Shown here piece after piece: positions 1-5,788 of a stretch of 6,506 bases of DNA (position 1 is the stretch's first letter; every line of letters begins with the position of its first letter). Source of the DNA: Dehalococcoidia bacterium (GTDB taxonomy: Bacteria; Chloroflexota; Dehalococcoidia; Lucifugimonadales; UBA3495); NCBI GenBank assembly GCA_022823105.1, contig JAJDXU010000444.1, positions 1 through 6,506 on the forward strand, read 5' to 3'. The notes under the pieces are model-generated. The model searched no databases. It saw only the letters and a program-made list of their open reading frames with translations, and was not told the DNA's origin. Position numbers and translations under genes: made by a program.

Positions 1-63
1 GTACGCGATGAGTGACGTGTCCCATTTTTTCAGGGTGTCAACGATGGTCTCTGCCCACGTCAT
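1..63 (-). CDS. 5' fragment of a minus-strand gene, possibly a TPP-dependent decarboxylase-type protein
   Basis: Only the first 21 codons are present, reading leftward off the edge: MTWAETIVDTLKKWDTSLIA, then Y. The ATG at 63-61 is preceded by GAGGAG (78-73 on the minus strand) with a 9-nt spacer, a good ribosome binding site, and the frame is open to the edge. A start of the form 'M-x-W-A-E-x-I-V-x-x-L-K-x-x-x-x-x-L-I-A-Y' reminds me of the N-terminal helix of the alpha subunit of sulfopyruvate/phosphonopyruvate decarboxylase-type thiamine diphosphate enzymes, where it precedes a VPD motif. That is family resemblance only, because no catalytic motif lies inside the window. The gene is divergent from the DsbA-family gene, with a 250-nt spacer between the two start codons. 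I am confident that a gene starts here and unsure of its function. Confidence 0.6.
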   Translation of the reverse strand, partial: MTWAETIVDTLKKWDTSLIAY

Positions 64-95
64 GGATTTGCGCTCCTCGGAATAAGATGCGGCCT

Positions 96-101
96 AGTAT
101 A
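96..101 (-). promoter_or_regulatory. Possible -10 box for the leftward gene
   Basis: On the minus strand this reads TATACT, five of six matches to TATAAT. It would place transcription start near position 89 and give a leader of about 25 nt containing the GAGGAG ribosome binding site. No convincing -35 hexamer is found 16-18 nt further upstream, where the sequence is GC-rich, so the call rests on the -10 box and its position alone. Confidence 0.35.
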
Positions 102-161
102 TCGCAACGCATGACCCGACCGCGCCTCGATCACGGGTTATGGGTGATGCGCCGCCGGCGA

Positions 162-191
162 TCGCACAGTCGGCTTTCGCACAGCCGGCTA
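162..191. repeat. Tandem pair of 15-bp direct repeats
   Basis: Two adjacent 15-bp units, TCGCACAGTCGGCTT (162-176) and TCGCACAGCCGGCTA (177-191), match at 13 of 15 positions. They lie in the divergent spacer, about 33 bp upstream of the -35 box proposed for the rightward DsbA-family gene. Two head-to-tail copies on about 1.4 helical turns could be a regulator binding site, or simply a short duplication. No other copy was seen in the window. Confidence 0.5.
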
Positions 192-224
192 TTCGAGCGG
201 AGGCCGGACTCAGCGGGTTCGTGG

Positions 225-253
225 ATGACGCGACCGGAGGTCTATGCTAAAAT
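225..253 (+). promoter_or_regulatory. Promoter for the DsbA-family selenoprotein gene and probably the downstream operon
   Basis: A -35-like ATGACG (225-230, four of six to TTGACA) is separated by exactly 17 nt from TAAAAT (248-253, five of six to TATAAT). TGC precedes the -10 box, so it is also an extended -10 (TGnTAAAAT). It is the only A/T-rich stretch of this kind in the GC-rich spacer. Transcription would start near 260, giving an untranslated leader of about 54 nt that ends in the GGAGG site at 302-306. Confidence 0.55.
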
Positions 254-313
254 CCGGCCAACTATCGCGTGAGCAATCGGACTACCGCGTTATCAATCTA
301 CGGAGGTGCCGCA

Positions 314-946
314 ATGGCAGACGCCGATTTCAAGGTTTATTACGATTTCCGTTGACCCTTCGTGTACAACGCTGCCATGTGGTGGGCGAAAGTACGTGAG
401 AACACTGACCACGAAATCAACGTGGAGCTCAAGCCGTTCTCGCTGGTCCAGGTAAATCACGACAACAACAATGACGACGGGTTCAAGTACTGGGAGCAGG
501 ACGACTCCGACAACACCCTGCTGGAACTCCGCGCGGGCATCGCCGCCCAGCGCCAGGGCGAGGAGATCTTCGACCGGTTCTTCATCAACCTGCTGAGGGC
601 CCGCCACGAGGACAGGATCGACCTGACCGACGCTGATGCCATCAACGCCGTGGCCGAGGCATCCGGCGTGGACATGGGCCAGTTCGCCGAGGACCTGGCG
701 GACCCCGACGTGCTGAAGGAGATCGGCGAGAGCCACACCGAGGCGGTTGAAGTGCACGGCGCTTTCGGCGTGCCTCTGTACGTGTTCCCCAACAACAACT
801 CGGCGTTCGTCAAGATGTTCATTCCGTCCGACGAAGAATCCGGACCCATCTATGACAACCTGGTCGAGATGATGGCCGACCACCGGCACGTGGGCGAGGT
901 CAAGCGCCCGTCCCCGCCGTGGCCGTACGAAGGCGTCCGAGGCTAA
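314..946 (+). CDS. DsbA-family thioredoxin-fold oxidoreductase, predicted selenoprotein (Sec at codon 14, TGA 353-355)
   Basis: Read through one in-frame TGA, the gene encodes 210 residues. ATG 314 follows GGAGG (302-306) at 7 nt. The N-terminus, DFKVYYDFR-[TGA]-PFVYNAAMWW, is the first strand and active-site helix of the DsbA / 2-hydroxychromene-2-carboxylate isomerase superfamily. In related proteins, as I remember them, this site reads DFRCPFVYN, so the TGA sits exactly at the catalytic Cys. A helical insert follows (about residues 60-145), then the cis-Pro loop FGVP (P154) and the closing strand LYVF. The motif is UxxV, and no cysteine occurs anywhere else, so there is no resolving thiol. 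Likely roles are a monothiol-type oxidoreductase, peroxidase-like or glutathione/thiol-dependent activity; the substrate is unknown. No signal peptide is visible, suggesting a cytoplasmic protein. It stops at TAA 944-946, 19 nt before rnc. Alternatives are a nonsense mutation or sequencing error; the SECIS-like hairpin and intact frame argue against both. Confidence 0.8.
359..400 (+). promoter_or_regulatory. SECIS-like hairpin directing selenocysteine insertion at the TGA 353-355
   Basis: The mRNA just after the UGA can fold into a long hairpin. The lower stem pairs 359-367 with 392-400 (nine pairs, three of them G-U). A small A-rich internal loop follows (368-369 against 389-391). The upper stem pairs 370-372 with 386-388 and 375-377 with 383-385, all Watson-Crick, with U373-G374 bulged out. 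The apical loop is 378-382 (UGUGG), with G at its second position. The loop begins 23 nt after the UGA. Bacterial SECIS elements lie inside the coding region directly behind the UGA, with an apical loop roughly 16-37 nt away that carries an early G, and E. coli fdhF has a bulged U in the upper stem. This hairpin fits those rules. The fold was done by hand; a 4-nt loop with a slipped upper stem is also possible. Confidence 0.65.
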
Positions 947-965
947 CCGAATCGGACGATCCATC

Positions 966-1694
966 ATGAGTTCGGATGGCGGCCACCGGCCCGCCGCGGA
1001 ACTCGCGAAAGCCCTGGGCCTGGAATTCCGGGACCAGGGCTTGCTACGTCAGGCGCTCACTCACCGGTCGTACGTGAACGAGAACAGCGGAGACGACGCC
1101 GATTCGTACGAGCGCCTCGAATTCCTGGGCGACGTGGTCGTCCGCCTCATCGTCAGCGAGGAACTGTACCACCGCCTGCCCGACTGCGACGAAGGCGGGT
1201 TGACCCGCAGGTGGACGGCGCTGCTGAGCCAACGGGCCCTGGCGATTGCAGCGGAACGATTGGGGCTCGCCCCGTATCTGCTGCTTGGGCGAGGGTTTGA
1301 GTCCACCGGGGGGCGGGACAGCGAGGCGGTGTTGGGCGACGTTATGGAATCCCTGATCGCGGCCATATATCTTGACGGCGGCTACGAAGCCACCAGGAAA
1401 TTCGTGCTGTCGGCGTTGTCGGCCGAAATAGACGCGGCCTGTCAACCGGATTGGCGGCCGGACAACCCCAAAGCCGAGTTGCAGGAGTTGTTGCAATCAC
1501 AGGGCAGACCCACGCCGGTGTACCAGGTGGTGAGTTCATCGGGCCCGGCCCACCAGCCGCAATTCACCGTTGAGGTTATGGCGGAGGGAAGCCCGATTGG
1601 TTCGGGGTCGGGCCGCAACAAAAACGCCGCGGAAACGGAAGCCGCCCGTGCGGCGCTCGCAGCTTTGGCCGAATCCCCGCCAGCCGCCGCGTGA
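966..1694 (+). CDS. rnc: Ribonuclease III
   Basis: This 242-residue endonuclease cleaves double-stranded RNA, with roles in rRNA precursor processing and mRNA turnover; 242 residues is normal for the family. The catalytic domain occupies about residues 8-155 and carries the signature YERLEFLGD (48-56). The acidic metal ligands are E52 and D56, then D125 and E128 in GDVMESLIAAIYLDGG, matching E41, D45, D114 and E117 of the E. coli enzyme. A double-stranded RNA binding domain follows at about 167-236, opening with NPKAELQELLQ and closing with the basic GRNKNAAETEAA helix. ATG 966 is the natural start: the N-terminal helix AELAKALGLEFRD follows directly. There is no clear Shine-Dalgarno sequence, so translation may depend on coupling to the DsbA-family gene that ends 19 nt upstream. 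The usual neighbour smc is absent between rnc and ftsY. Confidence 0.96.
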   Translation: MSSDGGHRPAAELAKALGLEFRDQGLLRQALTHRSYVNENSGDDADSYERLEFLGDVVVRLIVSEELYHRLPDCDEGGLTRRWTALLSQRALAIAAERLGLAPYLLLGRGFESTGGRDSEAVLGDVMESLIAAIYLDGGYEATRKFVLSALSAEIDAACQPDWRPDNPKAELQELLQSQGRPTPVYQVVSSSGPAHQPQFTVEVMAEGSPIGSGSGRNKNAAETEAARAALAALAESPPAAA

Positions 1695-1723
1695 ACCCGA
1701 GGCGTCGGTAGGTGTCGCGCGAC

Positions 1724-1752
1724 TTGCGGGCTTGAAATCTCGCTGATACCCT
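1724..1752 (+). promoter_or_regulatory. Weak candidate promoter for ftsY, possibly giving a leaderless transcript
   Basis: In the 67-nt gap between rnc and ftsY, TTGCGG (1724-1729) is followed after 17 nt by TACCCT (1747-1752), which is preceded by TGA as an extended -10. Each hexamer matches consensus at only three positions, although TACCCT fits the TAnnnT pattern of leaderless promoters in other high-GC bacteria. Transcription start would fall at about 1759-1762, on or next to the ftsY ATG, which has no Shine-Dalgarno sequence. A 10-bp palindrome (GTCGCGCGAC, 1714-1723) abuts the -35 box. This is tentative, and the gene may simply be read through from rnc. Confidence 0.25.
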
Positions 1753-1761
1753 CTCGTCGCC

Positions 1762-2721
1762 ATGTTTTCGATTTTCAAGCGCAACCGGGAACAGATCAAT
1801 CGCGAGCAGACCGACGCGGGGGTCAAGCGCAGTCGTGAGGGCTGGTTCGGACGGATCCGCGGCCTTTTCTCATCGGCCCAGTTGGACGATGCGATCTGGG
1901 ACGAGCTTGAGGAAATCCTGATATCCGCGGATGTCAGCGTAGAGACGACGATGAACGTCCTGGACGACCTGCGATCGGACGTGCGGGCGGGCCGCGTTTC
2001 GGACGGAGAGCAGGCTTTCCAACGCCTCAAGGAACTGCTGGCGACGGAACTCACGTCGATAAACGACCCCGATGCCTGGTCCGATGACGACTGCCTGGAC
2101 CCGCCCTACGTCATTCTGGTGTGCGGAGTGAACGGCGTGGGCAAGACCACCAGCATCGCCAAACTGGCGCACCACTTCACCGGCGCCGGCAAAAAAGTGG
2201 TGCTGGGCGCGGCGGACACTTTCCGCGCCGCGGCTGAGGAACAACTGGAGATTCTCGGCGAACGGGTCGGGGTGGACGTGATCAGCCACCAGCACGGCGC
2301 GGACCCGGGCGCGGTGGCGTACGACGCGTGGCAGGCTGCGCGGGCGCGCGGCGCGGATATCCTCATTGTTGACACCGCCGGGCGGCTGCACACCAGGCAC
2401 AACCTGATGGACGAACTGCGCAAAGTTCGCAGGGTAATCAACGGTCTGGACGATGCCGCGCCCCACCAGGTGTTGCTGACGCTGGACGCAACCACTGGCC
2501 ACAATGGATTGACCCAGGCCCAGGCATTCACGGATGCCGTGGGATGCACCGGGATCTTCCTGGCCAAGCTGGATGGAACCGCCCGCGGCGGCATTGTGCT
2601 TTCGATCCGCAGAGAGCTGGGCGTGCCCATCCTGTTCATAGGCACCGGTGAGGGCCTGGGGGACATCGCCCCGTTTGACGCCGGCGAGTTCGTAGACGCA
2701 ATGCTTGCGCCGGTGGACTGA
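1762..2721 (+). CDS. ftsY: Signal recognition particle receptor FtsY (SRP-type GTPase)
   Basis: This 319-residue membrane-associated GTPase docks ribosome-SRP complexes at the cytoplasmic membrane and hands nascent membrane proteins to SecYEG by pairing with Ffh. A short basic N-terminus (about 1-34, containing FGRIRGLF) probably touches lipid; the long acidic A domain of E. coli FtsY is missing, as in many bacteria. The helical N domain follows at about 40-100 (LDDAIWDELEEILISADVSV). The G domain shows G1 GVNGVGKTT (122-130), the SRP-specific DTFRAAAEEQL (152-162), G3 DTAGR (204-208), G4 AKLD (268-271, where TKLD is commoner) and the closing GTGEGLGDIAPF (294-305). All nucleotide-binding motifs are intact. 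ATG 1762 directly precedes the expected FSIFKR start; no Shine-Dalgarno sequence is seen. It sits 67 nt after rnc and 21 nt before the membrane-protein gene. Confidence 0.97.
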   Translation: MFSIFKRNREQINREQTDAGVKRSREGWFGRIRGLFSSAQLDDAIWDELEEILISADVSVETTMNVLDDLRSDVRAGRVSDGEQAFQRLKELLATELTSINDPDAWSDDDCLDPPYVILVCGVNGVGKTTSIAKLAHHFTGAGKKVVLGAADTFRAAAEEQLEILGERVGVDVISHQHGADPGAVAYDAWQAARARGADILIVDTAGRLHTRHNLMDELRKVRRVINGLDDAAPHQVLLTLDATTGHNGLTQAQAFTDAVGCTGIFLAKLDGTARGGIVLSIRRELGVPILFIGTGEGLGDIAPFDAGEFVDAMLAPVD

Positions 2722-2742
2722 CCGGTCCCCCAGTTCGACACC

Positions 2743-5235
2743 GTGCCGGACATTCTCGCCTGGCTGATCGCCCTGTGGGCGATGTCGTTAGTCGGATTCC
2801 CGATCGCCGCGACGGCGGCCGGTTTGGGACGGCTCGCCGACCGGGGCTGGGCGGTGTCGCGCCCGCTGACCCTGCTGATAGTGGGGTGGGTGACGTGGAT
2901 CGGCGGAACGCTGGGAGTGATACCCAACTCTCCGTCCGGAATCGCGTCGGTGCTGGTGGTGGTTGGCTTGCTGGCGGCGCTGTTGGCGTGGCGCCACCGG
3001 CCGGAGTTGGTGGATTTCCTGCGGCGTCGCTGGACGGTCATCGTCTCAACGGAGGCGCTGTTTTTGGTGCTGTTCGCGCTGTGGGCGCTGGTGACCAGCG
3101 AGGCGCCAGCCATCAGTCACACGGAAAAGCCGATGGACTTCGGCATCCTGAACGCCATCATCAACTCGGCGCAATTCCCGCCCGAGGACCAATGGCTCTC
3201 CGGCCACGCAATCGCGTATTACTACGGCGGACACTACGTGGCCGCCATGCTCACGACGTTGAGCGGGGTGCCTTCCGACGTCGGATACAACCTGGCGATG
3301 GCAACGATACCGGCGATGTTCGGCGTCGGAGCGCTGGGACTGGTCTACAACCTGCTGCGGCTGGCGGGAGCGAGCGCGGCCCAGGGACTCTTGATCGGGA
3401 CGGCAACGGCGTTGGGCATCGGGTTGTTGGGAAACCTGTCCGGAGTCCTGGAGTTCCTCTACGTACGTGGCGTTGGCGCCGACTGGCTCTGGGAGTGGAT
3501 CGCCGTCAAGGGGTTGGAGCCGCCGTCGGGAGGCGACGGATGGCTGCCGGACGGATTCTGGTGGTGGTGGCGCGGCACCCGGGTCATAGACACGCTTGGG
3601 GACGGCGGAGCCTCGCTGGATTACACGATAACCGAGTTCCCCTTCTTCAGTTTTCTGCTGGGCGATCTGCACGCTCACGTCTCTTCCCTGCCGTTTTTGA
3701 TGCTGACGCTGTCCCTGGGCTTGTCGCTGCTGGCCGCGCCGGAACCACCCGGAATGCAGTGGGTGAAAAACCGCCCCTGGGAAGCCGGGATCCTGGCGCT
3801 GGCGCTGGGGGCGCTGGCATTCATCAACGCCTGGGACTTCCCGGTGTATCTTTCCGTTTTGGGATTGCTGGCTATCGTGAGGTGGCTGGCATGGCAATAC
3901 CGCCCCGCAGCGGCGAACCTGCACGGGCCGTTGCCATCGCCGACCCGGGACCGCGCCTCCGACGTCATCGGCGACCTGGCAAGATCCTTCGGGCACGGCG
4001 CATTGTTAATGGTGTCGTTGGCGGCGGCCGGGGTCATCTTATATCTCCCGTTCTATCTGTCCTTTGACAGCCAGACGTCGGGAATCCTGCCCTACTCCGG
4101 GCCCGCAACCAGGCCCGTGCTGTTCATGATCGTGATGGGTGTACCTTCGATCCTCGCGGGCGGATTCGTGGCGCGCGCGGCGCTGGATGCCGGCTGGCCG
4201 ATGGGAGAGCGGCGCCCGATTGCGCTGGTGGCCGGTTCGTTTTCCGTGGGCGTGTTCGCGCTTTGGCTGATCACCCTTGCGCTGCGCGTATCAATTTGGC
4301 CGGACGACGTCGACCTGGCGAACAACCTGGTTATTGGACGCGTGATGCTTGCGTTGCCGACCCTGATGATGGGGAGCGTGGCATCATATTGCGCGCTGGT
4401 ACTGGCCAGCGGGCGGCGACCGATGCACTGGGTGGTGTTCGCGCTGGCGCTGGCTGCGGTGGGGTTCTTCCTGCTGGGCGGCGCGGAGCTGTTCCACATA
4501 TCGGACCAGTTCGGCAACCGGATGAACACGGTGTTCAAGTTCTACTACCAGGCGTGGCTTTTGCTGGGAATTTCGGGCGCGATCGGAATGTACTACATCC
4601 TGGCAGTGCCATTGCGCCACGCCTGGGTTGACGAGTTGGCGCTCCTTCTGGATGGACTGCGCATAGCCTGGGTTGGGGTGGTGGCCTCGCTGCTGATCGT
4701 GTCGGCGTATTATCCGGCGGCGGCGGTGATTGACCGGACCGGCTGGGCATCTGAAGGGGCAACTCTCCGTGACAACACCCTGGCCGGGCTGGATCACCTG
4801 CGCCGGTCGTCGCCGGGGGAATACGAGGCCATAGTGTGGCTGCGCGATCTGCCCGAACCGGGGCGAATTGTGGAGGCGGTGGGAGGCGATTACGATTCCC
4901 ACGGCGGCATCGCAGCGGCCACGGGGCGCGCGACGCCGCTATCGTGGGAAGGACACGAACGGCAATGGCGCGGCGACGACATCAACGCTGAATTGGCCCG
5001 GCGCCGTACCGACGTGGAAGCCATATTCACCTCTGATCAAAGCGCGATTTCCAGGGAATTGCTGCGGCATTATGGCATCCGGTGGCTGGTGGCCGGCCCA
5101 AGGGAAAGGTCGGCCTATGGACACGACGTGGACGACCGGATGGTAAAGTGGGCCGGCGAAGGCTGGCTGGCGTCGGCGTTTGAATCCGATGGAGTGGTGG
5201 TGTACGAGGTGGCCGGCCAATCCGGAGTCAACTGA
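2743..5235 (+). CDS. Multi-pass membrane protein, DUF2298 / Chlor_Arch_YYY family (putative GT-C-like envelope enzyme)
   Basis: This 830-residue protein has many hydrophobic segments, the first four near residues 4-27, 41-60, 66-84 and 97-118, the last near 640-664, and a soluble C-terminal domain of about 165 residues. Family marks are HTEKPMDF (126-133), the eponymous AYYYGGHY (158-165), the Trp-rich FWWWWRGTRVI (272-282), the acidic-His loop GDLHAHV (307-313) and the conserved FHISDQFGNRMNTVFKFYY (584-602). The C-terminal part carries IVWLRDLP (697-704) and SWEGHERQWRG (734-744). The family has no firmly established reaction that I know of. Charged loop motifs between membrane spans resemble GT-C polyprenyl-phosphate sugar transferases, so a role in surface glycan or lipid glycosylation is inference. 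GTG 2743 is the best start because the first membrane span follows at once, although no Shine-Dalgarno sequence is visible; ATG 2779 would cut into that span. Placement behind ftsY may be incidental. Confidence 0.88.
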   Translation: MPDILAWLIALWAMSLVGFPIAATAAGLGRLADRGWAVSRPLTLLIVGWVTWIGGTLGVIPNSPSGIASVLVVVGLLAALLAWRHRPELVDFLRRRWTVIVSTEALFLVLFALWALVTSEAPAISHTEKPMDFGILNAIINSAQFPPEDQWLSGHAIAYYYGGHYVAAMLTTLSGVPSDVGYNLAMATIPAMFGVGALGLVYNLLRLAGASAAQGLLIGTATALGIGLLGNLSGVLEFLYVRGVGADWLWEWIAVKGLEPPSGGDGWLPDGFWWWWRGTRVIDTLGDGGASLDYTITEFPFFSFLLGDLHAHVSSLPFLMLTLSLGLSLLAAPEPPGMQWVKNRPWEAGILALALGALAFINAWDFPVYLSVLGLLAIVRWLAWQYRPAAANLHGPLPSPTRDRASDVIGDLARSFGHGALLMVSLAAAGVILYLPFYLSFDSQTSGILPYSGPATRPVLFMIVMGVPSILAGGFVARAALDAGWPMGERRPIALVAGSFSVGVFALWLITLALRVSIWPDDVDLANNLVIGRVMLALPTLMMGSVASYCALVLASGRRPMHWVVFALALAAVGFFLLGGAELFHISDQFGNRMNTVFKFYYQAWLLLGISGAIGMYYILAVPLRHAWVDELALLLDGLRIAWVGVVASLLIVSAYYPAAAVIDRTGWASEGATLRDNTLAGLDHLRRSSPGEYEAIVWLRDLPEPGRIVEAVGGDYDSHGGIAAATGRATPLSWEGHERQWRGDDINAELARRRTDVEAIFTSDQSAISRELLRHYGIRWLVAGPRERSAYGHDVDDRMVKWAGEGWLASAFESDGVVVYEVAGQSGVN

Positions 5236-5263
5236 GTCAACTGACGTAAATCAAGGAGGAACA

Positions 5264-5698
5264 ATGGAATTCAGCGACGTGAGGCAGTTTTTTGCCAGCA
5301 ACCACCGGGGCGTGATCAATACTTTCCGCAGGGATGGATCCGCGCAGACCAGCATCGTAGTCTGCGGGGTGTCGCCTTTCGAGGGCGACGACGGGCCGAT
5401 ATTCGTTACGGTGCGGGGCACGTCCTACAAGGTGCGCAACCTGCGGCGCAACGGCCGGTGCAACGTGATGGCAGTCGCGGAGGACTGGAGGCAATTCGCG
5501 GTGGTGGAGGGCACGGCGACCCTGGCCGACTATCACAACACGGACGCCGAGGAGATGCGGGTGAAACTGCGGGATGCGTTCATGGCCTGCGGGGACAATG
5601 AGCACCCCGACTGGGAGGAGTACGACCGGGCGATGGTGCAGCAGGACGCCGTCATCGTGACGCTGAATCCTGCGCGAGTGTACGGGCTGATACGGTAG
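5264..5698 (+). CDS. PPOX-class split-barrel flavin/F420-binding protein (pyridoxamine 5'-phosphate oxidase-like)
   Basis: The 144-residue product has the small split beta-barrel of the pyridoxamine phosphate oxidase-like superfamily, which binds FMN, F420 or haem as a dimer. The opening FASNHRGVINTFRRDGSAQTSIV (residues 10-32) forms the first barrel strands. RGTSYKVRNLRRNGRCNVMA (51-70) is the cofactor phosphate-binding region (S54, K56, R58) typical of the F420-dependent TIGR03618-like group. WRQFAVVEGTATL (75-87) is the conserved strand pair, and NPARVYGLIR closes the domain. The choice between F420 and FMN cannot be made from sequence; F420 is the inference from overall resemblance. Start ATG 5264 has a near-perfect AAGGAGG (5253-5259), the strongest site in the window, with a short 4-nt spacer. 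It lies 28 nt after the DUF2298 stop, so it is probably the last gene of the operon, with raised translation. Confidence 0.9.
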   Translation: MEFSDVRQFFASNHRGVINTFRRDGSAQTSIVVCGVSPFEGDDGPIFVTVRGTSYKVRNLRRNGRCNVMAVAEDWRQFAVVEGTATLADYHNTDAEEMRVKLRDAFMACGDNEHPDWEEYDRAMVQQDAVIVTLNPARVYGLIR

Positions 5699-5704
5699 AC
5701 CCTG

Positions 5705-5739
5705 TAGCCCCGCACGGTTTGGCAGCCGTTGCGGGGCTA
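5705..5739 (+). terminator. GC-rich hairpin after the PPOX gene, probable transcription terminator
   Basis: A perfect 10-bp stem pairs 5705-5714 (TAGCCCCGCA) with 5730-5739 (TGCGGGGCTA). Three more pairs extend it inside (5715-5717 with 5726-5728, U5729 bulged), leaving an 8-nt loop. It begins six bases after the PPOX stop codon, where a terminator is expected. The run of T residues of a classic intrinsic terminator is lacking on either strand (TGTATC follows), so it may act as a weak terminator, an mRNA 3' end stabiliser, or with Rho. Confidence 0.6.
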
Positions 5740-5747
5740 TGTATCAT
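5719..5747 (+). promoter_or_regulatory. Promoter for the right-hand gene pair
   Basis: TTGGCA (5719-5724, five of six to TTGACA), a 17-nt spacer and TATCAT (5742-5747, five of six to TATAAT) make this the best sigma70-type promoter in the window. Transcription would start near 5754, leaving about 35 nt of leader before ATG 5789. The -35 box lies in the loop of the preceding hairpin, and the spacer covers the hairpin's right arm. Confidence 0.6.
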
Positions 5748-5788
5748 GGATTACTGCATTCGCCGGAAATGGCAAAGGACAGATAGCC

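Noticed and set aside
12..272. Plus-strand open frame of 86 codons at the left edge
   Set aside because: It crosses the start and control region of the leftward gene and the tandem repeat, its product is Arg/Ser/Pro-rich without a domain, and it has no ribosome binding site.
353..355. TGA as a simple nonsense mutation making the gene a pseudogene
   Set aside because: The stop hits the one residue where Sec replaces Cys, the rest of the frame is intact with conserved motifs, and a SECIS-like hairpin follows. It is kept as an alternative but is less likely.
353..355. TGA read as Trp by an alternative genetic code
   Set aside because: TGA ends rnc, ftsY, the DUF2298 gene and the small gene at 6028, Trp is encoded by TGG throughout, and family relatives carry Cys rather than Trp here.
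362..946. A 194-residue protein starting at GTG 362 as the complete DsbA-family gene
   Set aside because: There is no ribosome binding site before 362. The start would remove the first beta strand and the catalytic position, while the upstream in-frame ATG 314 has a good GGAGG site and encodes the missing family residues.
293..967. Minus-strand open frame of 224 codons opposite the DsbA-family gene
   Set aside because: It is an antisense shadow in high-GC DNA with low-complexity Val/Leu-rich translation, no ribosome binding site and no recognisable domain.
1714..1723. 10-bp palindrome GTCGCGCGAC between rnc and ftsY as an operator
   Set aside because: It is short, built of GC-alternating bases common in this DNA, and has no second copy. 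It is mentioned only with the weak ftsY promoter.
3046..3996. Minus-strand open frame of 316 codons opposite the DUF2298 gene
   Set aside because: The Gln/Arg/Pro-rich translation is typical of antisense frames in GC-rich genes, with no start signal or domain.
2775..4067. Plus-strand open frame of 430 codons inside the DUF2298 gene
   Set aside because: It is a shifted-frame shadow with a Gly/Arg/Ala-rich product. The overlapping frame carries all the family motifs and membrane spans.
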